Positions 8,459 to 15,271 of a stretch of DNA of 64,000 nt are shown in pieces. Source of the stretch: JAMCYG01 sp027365565 (lineage in GTDB: Archaea > Micrarchaeota > Micrarchaeia > Micrarchaeales > Micrarchaeaceae); assembly GCA_027365565.1 (NCBI GenBank), contig DAHXMI010000010.1, positions 1 to 64,000 of the forward strand. Direction: 5' to 3'. The translations under genes were made by a program, and so were the position numbers. The stretch's first letter is position 1; each line of letters begins with the position of its first letter. The notes beneath the pieces are model-generated. The model did not search any database and had not been told where the DNA came from. It saw only the letters and a program-made list of their open reading frames with translations.

Positions 8459-9664
8459 ATGGCTGGAAACTGGGGTAAATTGGCTCCATACTGGTTCCTA
8501 TTGTTCACGATAGGATTCGGCTGGTTCATACTGGCACCGCTGGTGCCTGGCATATTGAGCACGTACGGTGTTGGCCTTTCGCTAGGCGTGCTGCTGATAT
8601 CGGTCTATGGGTACACGATGGTCGTGCTGGGACTGCTTGCGGGATGGTTGTCCGCGAAGTTCACAGTCAAGACGGCCCTCTACTCCGCCGCGGCAATATC
8701 ATTCATAGGCCTTCTGGGCAGGGCGCTCTCGTCGGGCTATGACATGCTGTTCGCATTCCAGATAATAGCGGCAGTCGCATATCCGCTGGCCATGGCCCCT
8801 GTAGGGAGCATATCCGAATCGCTGTTCAAGGGAAAGTCCCATAGCGTTATAGGCATAAGCGTCGGGCTCCTGTTCCTCGGAATGGCTACAGGCGCGTTCG
8901 TCGGACCCAGCATATTCAGCAGCTTTGGGTTGTACGGCGCCTTCTGGGTAACCGTCATACTCGCTGCGATAGCCGCAGTATGGACGTTCTTCGGAATACG
9001 CGGATATCCGACGTTCTACAAGGGCAGGTCGCTTCGCGGATCCTTCAAGGTAGGCATGATAAAGAACTGGTATGTCGGCCTGATAATATCCTCGGCATCG
9101 GTGATGTTTGGCGGGATAGCATCTGAGTTGCTGATTGCCGGGCACATATCCGTGTCTACCGCGATAGCTTTCGGCGGCCTATTCGGAGGTCTCGCCTTCC
9201 TTGGATCTGCAATCGGCGCGATAGTGCTGCCTCCAATATTCGAGAGGTACAAGATGATAAGGGTCGGCCTCGTATCTACGTCGCTGCTCTCGTTCATTTT
9301 CGTCTTCATGATGGCGTACTTCCTGCCGCTCATGCCGATACTCGGGCTGCTGGCTGTTGCATACTTCCTGTTCGGGTTCTTCGGGAACGCGTTCTGGTCG
9401 ATGGCTATGGCCTCTACGACCAATTACGTCAGCGACCCCGCAAAGGCAGGATTCGCGACGTCGATGTACAGCGTAGCCACCAACCTGGGAGTGGCCTTCG
9501 TGCCAGTCTTCCTTGGCCCGCTGTTCCTCGTACACGCGTATGCTGCTGTAGCCATAGTGGCCGGAATGGAGTTTGTAGGATTCCTGCTGGCGTTCACCCT
9601 CAAGGTGAACCCGGTCAGGGCCGTGAAGGCCGCGATGAAGGGCAGACGCAGGAGAAGGAGGTAA
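8459..9664 (+). CDS. MFS transporter (second of two)
   Basis: This 401-residue membrane protein has twelve predicted hydrophobic helices with the MFS 6+6 arrangement and a basic C-terminal tail ending in RRRRRR. The start is well supported by GGTGAT six bases before the ATG. The 156-base gap from the first MFS gene contains a GC-rich segment with CGCCAG/CTGGCG inverted repeats (near 8347-8382) and then a TTTTAAGC promoter-like element, so it probably has its own promoter. The two MFS proteins are not obviously close paralogues. T-runs after the stop (9675-9715) likely terminate transcription. The substrate is unknown. Confidence 0.82.
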   Translation: MAGNWGKLAPYWFLLFTIGFGWFILAPLVPGILSTYGVGLSLGVLLISVYGYTMVVLGLLAGWLSAKFTVKTALYSAAAISFIGLLGRALSSGYDMLFAFQIIAAVAYPLAMAPVGSISESLFKGKSHSVIGISVGLLFLGMATGAFVGPSIFSSFGLYGAFWVTVILAAIAAVWTFFGIRGYPTFYKGRSLRGSFKVGMIKNWYVGLIISSASVMFGGIASELLIAGHISVSTAIAFGGLFGGLAFLGSAIGAIVLPPIFERYKMIRVGLVSTSLLSFIFVFMMAYFLPLMPILGLLAVAYFLFGFFGNAFWSMAMASTTNYVSDPAKAGFATSMYSVATNLGVAFVPVFLGPLFLVHAYAAVAIVAGMEFVGFLLAFTLKVNPVRAVKAAMKGRRRRRR

Positions 9665-9674
9665 GCGCCTTTCA

Positions 9675-9715
9675 TTCTTTTGCTTTTTTTCTTTTTCACT
9701 CCTTTTTCTTTTTGG
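9675..9715 (+). terminator. T-rich terminator after the MFS genes
   Basis: Several consecutive T-runs follow the second MFS stop codon, matching archaeal U-tract termination. The run overlaps the 3' end of the convergent aroE gene, where it encodes a Lys-rich tail on the other strand. Confidence 0.5.
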
Positions 9716-10616
9716 TTTTCCCCAGGGCAGAGTCTATCGCGGATAACATCTCCTGCACGGGGGCCTTGACTCCGGTGAAGAGCCTGAACGCCACGACGCC
9801 CTGGTAGAGCAGGAGATCCCTGCCGGTCACGACCCTGCAGCCGATTGCTCTCGCGTCCCTGACAAGCCTGTTGTCCAGCGGCACGTAATTGGCGTCGAAC
9901 ACCACCATGCCCTTTCTCAGAAAGCGCTTAGGCACTGGCGTTGCGGTGGAGTTCTCGAGGGTTACGTTCGTGGCATTGGCAACGATGTCGGCATCCTCCA
10001 TGGCGCGCGCGAGATTCTCGTCGTCGAGCTTCATGGCCCTGATGCCCCTGCCGCCGAGCCTCTCGACTGTCCTCTTCACTTCCATGGCCCTTGGGAGATG
10101 CCTGTTAAGGATTGTGATTCTCGGATTCCTTGCGCTCTTGAGTATCTCTACCGCGAACGCCCTTGCGGCTCCGCCAGCACCTAGTATGACGAAGCTCTTG
10201 CCGTCGACCTTCGTGACCCTTCTTACAGCTTCCATGAAGCCAGGGGCATCGGTGTTATAGCCGGTGAGCGTGCCGTTCCTGTTTATCACAGTGTTCACTG
10301 CGCCGATGGACTTTGCCTTCGGGTCTATCCTGTCGACATACTTCATAACTTCGACTTTGTGCGGACTTGTCAGCGTCATGCCCTTCATGCCTGTGCCGCG
10401 CATCATTTCCACCATCGCCTTTAAGGAAGCAGGAGGCACATCGAACGCGAGGAAAATCGCATCGAGGCCCAGCTTCCTGAACGCAGCGTTGTGCATCACC
10501 GGCGAAAGCGAGTGATGCGCAGGCATCCCTATTATGCAGAACAGGTCCGTGAGGTTGCCGCTCATCCTGCCGGCATACCTGACACCTGTTGGCGTGGTCC
10601 CGTTTTTCCTTGTCAT
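9696..10616 (-). CDS. aroE: shikimate dehydrogenase
   Basis: This enzyme reduces 3-dehydroshikimate to shikimate with NADPH in the chorismate pathway. The 306-residue protein shows HSLSPVMHNAAF (substrate binding), TLTSPHK with the catalytic Lys, GAVNTV, YNTDAPGF with the conserved Asp, and the nucleotide-binding loop LGAGGAARA. The C-terminal segment with LLLYQGVVAFRLFTG is also typical. About 17 extra residues precede the usual start, and a Lys-rich tail closes the protein. Its ATG overlaps the stop of the FAD oxidoreductase gene by four bases (ATGA), so the two are translationally coupled. No other shikimate-pathway gene is seen here. Confidence 0.93.
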   Translation of the reverse strand: MTRKNGTTPTGVRYAGRMSGNLTDLFCIIGMPAHHSLSPVMHNAAFRKLGLDAIFLAFDVPPASLKAMVEMMRGTGMKGMTLTSPHKVEVMKYVDRIDPKAKSIGAVNTVINRNGTLTGYNTDAPGFMEAVRRVTKVDGKSFVILGAGGAARAFAVEILKSARNPRITILNRHLPRAMEVKRTVERLGGRGIRAMKLDDENLARAMEDADIVANATNVTLENSTATPVPKRFLRKGMVVFDANYVPLDNRLVRDARAIGCRVVTGRDLLLYQGVVAFRLFTGVKAPVQEMLSAIDSALGKTKKKKE

Positions 10617-11926
10617 ATTATCGCCCCTTGCGCCTTCAGCTTGTCCTGCAGCTCATGCACCGGCACATCCTTGGCGCTTGCCGACTTTGCTATCGCTATC
10701 GAGGCTGCAACCGCGGCTGCATGGCCCATTGCCATAGCAGTGCCCGTCACCCTTGCGCTTGCCTGCGCGTCGAACTCGGCGCTGAGGCACCTGCCTATTG
10801 CGAACAGGTTGCCAACGCCCTTGACGACTATGGAACCGTATGGGATGTGGTACCACGAACCGTCCCCGCCGCGGAGGTGCTCGTAGACGACGCCCTTCAC
10901 CGGATCATGTATTTCCAGGGGATGGCCGCAGCGCGCTATCGCGTCGTCGAACCTCTTGTTCCCGAGAACATCCTCGCGCCTAAGTACGTACTCGCCGATG
11001 GCCCTTCTCGTCTCGCGCATCCCTATCGAAGGCGCCGAGTCCATGAGATACGCCTTCTCGAAGCCCCCTACCTCTTCTATCAGGAAGTTGAGCGACGATA
11101 CAACCTGGTGGCGCAGGTCGTGCATTGCTGCTGATACACCGAGCGCGTCCTTGAAGTCGCTTATCTTTGCGTGCGTCGCGTTACACACGAATTCTCCGGG
11201 CCTCATGGTGTTGAACAGGAACTCGGAATTCGCGTCAGGAAGGTAGAGCTTCCTCTCGCTCTTGGCCTTTTTCACAAGCGGAGGCAATATCCTTAGTCGC
11301 TCTATCCTGCCGCCGTTCATCACCACACCCACCAGGTCCTTGTGCTCATTCGCGAAGTCGATGACCTTCTTTTCGTCCACGCCCTCGAGCCTGAAAGGCA
11401 GGGTTGCTTCCTGATGCCAGCCCTCGCCTTCCTTACCTTCCATCACTTGTCCGGTAGAGAGATACGCCAGGTCCGCATCGCCTGACGAGTCCACAAACAT
11501 CTTGCTCCCTATCCTCTTCAGTCCGTCCTTGCCATCGACATCCACGCCCATTATCATCCCGGACTCGACCGAGGCGCCGGTTACGAGGCTGTTTATGTAG
11601 ACGTCTATGCCGTACTTCTTCACTATGGAGTCGAGCGAGAGCTTCATCTCGTCGGGCCTGAACGGGACGAAATTGTGGCTCTGCCCGTTCGTGCCCTTAT
11701 ATGCCTTGAGGTTCTCTATTACCTCGTCTGCTATGCCTCCGACTATCTTCGTCGTGCCGTCGTAAGTGTATACTCCCAGTATTGATAGGACATAGCCGCT
11801 GGTCCAATTGCCGCCGAGCATGGAGTGGCGCTCCACTATGGCAGTCCTGAGTCCGTTCTTAGCAGCGGCAAGAGCGGCTCCGACGCCGGCAGGTCCGCCT
11901 CCCACTATTACGATATCGTAATCCAC
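10613..11926 (-). CDS. FAD-dependent oxidoreductase (FAD_oxidored family)
   Basis: The protein (about 437 residues) begins with a classic dinucleotide-binding motif, DYDIVIVGGGPAGVGAALAAA, followed by the acidic residue of the second strand (VERHSMLGG). A second FAD-contact motif near the C-terminus reads NLFAIGRCLSAEFDAQASAR. It resembles the FAD_oxidored (PF12831-type) group, whose members oxidise varied substrates; the substrate here is not evident. GGTGA seven bases upstream favours the GTG at 11926 over the TTG three bases earlier. It is coupled to aroE downstream by a four-base overlap, so a role near aromatic metabolism is possible but unproven. Confidence 0.82.
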   Translation of the reverse strand: MDYDIVIVGGGPAGVGAALAAAKNGLRTAIVERHSMLGGNWTSGYVLSILGVYTYDGTTKIVGGIADEVIENLKAYKGTNGQSHNFVPFRPDEMKLSLDSIVKKYGIDVYINSLVTGASVESGMIMGVDVDGKDGLKRIGSKMFVDSSGDADLAYLSTGQVMEGKEGEGWHQEATLPFRLEGVDEKKVIDFANEHKDLVGVVMNGGRIERLRILPPLVKKAKSERKLYLPDANSEFLFNTMRPGEFVCNATHAKISDFKDALGVSAAMHDLRHQVVSSLNFLIEEVGGFEKAYLMDSAPSIGMRETRRAIGEYVLRREDVLGNKRFDDAIARCGHPLEIHDPVKGVVYEHLRGGDGSWYHIPYGSIVVKGVGNLFAIGRCLSAEFDAQASARVTGTAMAMGHAAAVAASIAIAKSASAKDVPVHELQDKLKAQGAII

Positions 11927-12043
11927 CAATCAGTCACCTGAAAGCAATTGCGTGAAAAATTAGAAATTGCTTTGCATCAGTCATGTATGGTGCATCATGC
12001 CATGCAGGGTGCGTCGGCGAACAGGCAGGCCGGCATCGGTCGA

Positions 12044-12646
12044 TTACATCGGCCTCCTGAAGTCGCCGAACCTGCGCTCGTGCTCCCTCCTGACGAAGGG
12101 CTTGGTGAACAGGTAGAAGCGCTGCGAGCCGCCCAGCTCCGAGATTATCCTGTCGACTATGAGCTTCATCGGGTCCTGCAGCAGCTGTACTCTCTGCGAT
12201 ATGTCCGCAAAGCTCTCGAACGGCTTTTCGTTCCTCGCCGCGAGTATCGCCTGTAGGTGCTTCTTGCCTATTCCTGGAAGCAGTTCCAATGAGTGCTCCC
12301 GTATGTTGAGCGGGCCGGTCTTGTTGAAGAACTCGACGAACCTCTGCTCCCTCTCTTTCACGATCTCGTTCAGCACTATCGGCAGCTCGCCCTTCGCGGT
12401 CTGCGTAAGATCGTCATACAATATGCGGGACTTTATCAGCGCTATCTTTTCGCGCTCCTCTGCGCCTATATACACGCGCTCCTTCGCTGCCATGCTAACG
12501 CCTGGCTTGGGTGCTGCCTCAAGAAGCGTGAACCACTCCTCGCCTATCAGCTGCGCCAGCGGTTCAGGCCTGTTAGAAAAAGACTTGCCAGTGAGCATGA
12601 AGTCAAGAACTCTTGCGTAATCCTCTTTTCTGGTTGTACCGAGCAT
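12044..12646 (-). CDS. DUF655 family protein with helix-hairpin-helix
   Basis: The 200-residue protein matches the archaeal DUF655 family. It has an N-terminal RNA-binding-like region and a helix-hairpin-helix near residues 115-140 (LELLPGIGKKHLQAILAARN), a nucleic-acid binding motif. The gene follows rpoF by 22 bases on the same strand. The order rpoF-DUF655 is conserved in archaea, often with rpl21e before and ksgA after, so a role linked to transcription, translation or rRNA is likely, though the function is not established. GGAAGGT lies upstream of the ATG at 12646. Neither rpl21e nor ksgA is next to it here. Confidence 0.85.
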   Translation of the reverse strand: MLGTTRKEDYARVLDFMLTGKSFSNRPEPLAQLIGEEWFTLLEAAPKPGVSMAAKERVYIGAEEREKIALIKSRILYDDLTQTAKGELPIVLNEIVKEREQRFVEFFNKTGPLNIREHSLELLPGIGKKHLQAILAARNEKPFESFADISQRVQLLQDPMKLIVDRIISELGGSQRFYLFTKPFVRREHERRFGDFRRPM

Positions 12647-12668
12647 GCCACTGACCTTCCAGATATTT

Positions 12669-13013
12669 TCATGCTACCCCTTTCTCCTTGAGCCCGAAGA
12701 CCGCTGATACCTTCGCGACCTCCTCGTCGGTGAACGCCCTCTTCTCCCTTGATATTATCTGCCTCACTGTCGAGGCGTGCTTCGGCTCCATGTCTAGCAG
12801 CTTTATTATCGTGACTGGATCGAGAAGCTCCAGCTCCTCGAGCGCCTTCTTCAGCTTCTCGAACTTTGCCTTGTCCAGCGCTAGCTCCTCTGCGTGCTCC
12901 TTCGCTATCTGCTGCTCGTAGATGAGCTCCTGGTCCTTCTCCCTCTGCTTTATGATGTCGAAGGCCTCCTTTACCGAGGTCGGCTTCGAATCGATTACTT
13001 CCCTTCCTATCAT
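12669..13013 (-). CDS. rpoF: DNA-directed RNA polymerase subunit F (Rpb4)
   Basis: RpoF forms the RNA polymerase stalk together with RpoE. The protein has the family's about 110-residue length, the opening GREVIDSKPTSVKEAFDII and a C-terminal HRDC-like part that binds RpoE (LLDMEPKHASTVRQIISREK then FTDEEVAKV). Two starts are close together (13022 and 13013); I chose the second, which gives the usual N-terminus. A TATA element (ACCTTTTTATAG, 13104-13115) lies upstream and another A/T-rich candidate is at 13086-13099. It is the first gene of a two-gene operon with DUF655. Confidence 0.9.
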   Translation of the reverse strand: MIGREVIDSKPTSVKEAFDIIKQREKDQELIYEQQIAKEHAEELALDKAKFEKLKKALEELELLDPVTIIKLLDMEPKHASTVRQIISREKRAFTDEEVAKVSAVFGLKEKGVA

Positions 13014-13151
13014 AAATATCACTTCATTGTCTTCCTTTAGAGCGAATGCGCTGCGGCAGATATGCCTGCACCCCCTCTGCTCGTTACATATTTTTAACTA
13101 CCACTATAAAAAGGTTGTGTATCGTGGTTTCTGAGACGCGCACATTCCGGC

Positions 13152-13646
13152 TCATTGCGCGGCCTCCGACATCTTCTCCTTCGACATGATAAATGAGAAT
13201 ACCTCCCTGACCCTCTCCTTGTCGGCGGAAATTCCTATGCTCTCAATGACGCCGAGCACCTCTTCCTCCGTGCTCTCTTTGCCGAGAGCCAGCAGAAAAT
13301 AGTATGCATAGAGATACGGGAGATGTGTCTTGATGTCCGCTTTCATCAGAAGAGTCTCGGCGACCGTGTCCTGGCCGATTCCGACGGCAGAAAGTACCTT
13401 TGAGATGTTGCTGGTATTGATCTCCCTTCCAGCCAGGCTCAGGAATGCGCCGATATACAGGTATGGCAGAGTCTCTTTCAGATGGTCCGACACCTCAGGA
13501 TCGGTTATTACCCTCTTGAACTCGGACGTCATCAGGCTCTTCTCAGAGTCCGTAAGAGCCTCTAGGATGGCACTCATCGTGTCGACCGCTATGCTGCTGT
13601 ACACGCTGCTGTTTTCTCCCTCGGCAATTCCTTCGGTTCCATCCAT
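13152..13646 (-). CDS. tandem P1/L12-like stalk-domain protein
   Basis: The 164-residue protein contains two similar helical repeats. Repeat A begins LPYLYIGAFLSLAGREIN (residue about 63) and repeat B LPYLYAYYFLLALGKEST (residue about 110); each ends with a V-x-S/A-x-G-I-x2-D/A pattern. Both resemble the N-terminal dimerisation domain of archaeal P1, as in this genome's own P1 (MEYVYAALLLDAAKKEIS, at 47268). The hinge and the charged GLFG tail of P1 are missing. The first 60 residues are unrelated and acidic. A TATA box at 13691-13702 places transcription near 13671, which supports the ATG at 13646; the longer frame would start upstream of the promoter. Function is unknown; stalk or P0 binding is inference. 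Confidence 0.65.
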   Translation of the reverse strand: MDGTEGIAEGENSSVYSSIAVDTMSAILEALTDSEKSLMTSEFKRVITDPEVSDHLKETLPYLYIGAFLSLAGREINTSNISKVLSAVGIGQDTVAETLLMKADIKTHLPYLYAYYFLLALGKESTEEEVLGVIESIGISADKERVREVFSFIMSKEKMSEAAQ

Positions 13647-13690
13647 CCAACCATTCCCCACCTTTGTGCTAATACCTATTCTGTCATGGG

Positions 13691-13702
13691 ATATATAAAA
13701 AG
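13691..13702 (-). promoter_or_regulatory. TATA box of the tandem P1-like gene
   Basis: The minus strand reads CTTTTTATATAT. Transcription would begin about 25 bases downstream, near 13671, leaving a 25-base leader with GGTGGGG before the ATG at 13646. Confidence 0.6.
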
Positions 13703-13828
13703 TGTTGCCTCGGCTACACGTCAAAAAATTGGTATTCCTCATAACCGCATAGCCTCTGCATATGATAGAGCAAGTGTTTTAATGCTTCCACGACATTATC
13801 ACGTAGTGGAATTTAGGCGGCGTGTTTT

Positions 13829-14749
13829 ATGGAGCCAAAGGAAGCGTACCAGGCAGTACTCAAGGAAGTGAGGAAGAAGATAGCAGGCAAGGAAGAGGTC
13901 ATAGAGCAGATGTTTGTTGCGATAATAGCCGACGGCAACGTGCTCCTTGAGGGGGTACCGGGAGTTGCGAAGACCACTATGACGAAGACGCTTGCAGACG
14001 TCATACAGGCCTCTTTCGGGAGGGTGCAGGGAACGCCCGACCTCGGCATAAGGGACATTGTCGGCTATACGTACGCGGACGCAGATAACAACCTGCAGCT
14101 CAAGAAGGGGCCGATATTCTCGAACATGCTTCTCATCGACGAGATGAACAGGATGCCGCCGAAGACGACGACAGCTCTCCTCGAGGCACTTGAGGAGAAG
14201 ATAGTGACGATGGGCGATTCCACGCTGGATCTGCCGAAGCCGTTCATAGCGTTCGCGACGCAGAACCCGCTCAACATCGAGGGCACCGAGCAGCTGCCGA
14301 AGGTGCTCACCGACAGGTTCCTGATAAGGATAGCGGTCGGATATCCCACCGCAGAGGAGGAACAGCAGATGCTTAGGATAAAGGAAACGGAAAGCTCTGT
14401 GCAGGTGAACAAGATACTGGGCGTCGAGGACATAATAGAGATGCAGGGCAAGCTGAACACGGTCAAGATATCCGACGGCCTCATAAAGTACATAACAGAC
14501 ATAGTCAACGCGTCTAGGACCGACCTGCACGTCGTTATGGGAGGGAGCCCTAGGGCCGAGATAAGCTTTATGAAGTGCGCGAAGGCGAGGGCCCTCGTGC
14601 AGGGCAGGAGCGAGGTCACGGTCGACGACATAAAGGCATTGGCGAGGCCGGTGCTCAGCCACAGGATAGCGGTGAGGGCGACCGGAGGCATAGGCGTGAA
14701 CGGGGTCATAGACGGCCTGATAGCGTCCGTGCCTGCACCCACGTCGTAA
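13829..14749 (+). CDS. MoxR-type AAA+ ATPase
   Basis: The 306-residue protein is a MoxR-family AAA+ ATPase. It has a Walker A (LLEGVPGVAKTTM), Walker B (MLLIDEMNRMPP), sensor 1 (ATQNP in FATQNPLNIEGTEQLP) and the C-terminal lid with GGSPRAEISF, the sensor 2/arginine region. MoxR proteins act as chaperones for assembling or inserting cofactors into membrane or secreted complexes, usually with a VWA-domain partner; none is seen here. It lies 26 bases upstream of a pilin-like gene with its own strong ribosome-binding site, so a link to surface-protein assembly is possible. No unusual residues were seen. Confidence 0.9.
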   Translation: MEPKEAYQAVLKEVRKKIAGKEEVIEQMFVAIIADGNVLLEGVPGVAKTTMTKTLADVIQASFGRVQGTPDLGIRDIVGYTYADADNNLQLKKGPIFSNMLLIDEMNRMPPKTTTALLEALEEKIVTMGDSTLDLPKPFIAFATQNPLNIEGTEQLPKVLTDRFLIRIAVGYPTAEEEQQMLRIKETESSVQVNKILGVEDIIEMQGKLNTVKISDGLIKYITDIVNASRTDLHVVMGGSPRAEISFMKCAKARALVQGRSEVTVDDIKALARPVLSHRIAVRATGGIGVNGVIDGLIASVPAPTS

Positions 14750-14775
14750 TGGCAGAATAGGGAAATGGTGAATTT

Positions 14776-15252
14776 ATGGTAACGTCTCGCGCGCAGAGCG
14801 CAATCGAGTATCTGACCACTTATGGATGGGCTATACTTATAATCGCTGTCGTGCTTGCGGCAATGTTCGCGCTCGGGCTGTTCAGCCCTAGCTCATACGT
14901 GAATAACGAATGCATATTCCCCGCGGAATTCAGCTGCCTCAACAGCCAGATATACTCCAACGGCACCCTAACCATCAACGTTGAACAGTCTACTTCGTCA
15001 CCGATAAACGTGACGGCAATAGGCTGCAACGACCAGGGCACGCTGACAGACATGCAGGCGTATACGACACCGTTGAACGTGCAGATAGGCTCGAACGTCA
15101 CGATGTCGGTGCAGTGCTACGCCAACTCGACCGCTTACTCGGGCAGTGTCGGCGGTGTATACAAGGGGGACATAATACTGAATTACACCAACCTGCAGAC
15201 AGGGTTCGCGCACACGATAATAGGGACAATCGTGGCGAAGGTCCAGAGCTGA
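14776..15252 (+). CDS. pilin-like protein with class III signal, no LamG
   Basis: The 158-residue protein begins with a class III (DUF361) signal, R-A before QSAIEYLTTYGWAILIIAVV. Prepilin peptidase would cut before the Gln. The mature protein would have one N-terminal membrane/core helix and about 120 extracellular residues that look like a beta-sandwich, with four Cys and about eight N-x-S/T sequons. It shares its N-terminus with the three pilin-LamG proteins of this window but lacks the LamG part. GGTGA lies four bases before the ATG, an ideal ribosome-binding site. It follows the MoxR gene by 26 bases. Confidence 0.83.
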   Translation: MVTSRAQSAIEYLTTYGWAILIIAVVLAAMFALGLFSPSSYVNNECIFPAEFSCLNSQIYSNGTLTINVEQSTSSPINVTAIGCNDQGTLTDMQAYTTPLNVQIGSNVTMSVQCYANSTAYSGSVGGVYKGDIILNYTNLQTGFAHTIIGTIVAKVQS

Positions 15253-15271
15253 GCGGAAGAATGATGCAGGA

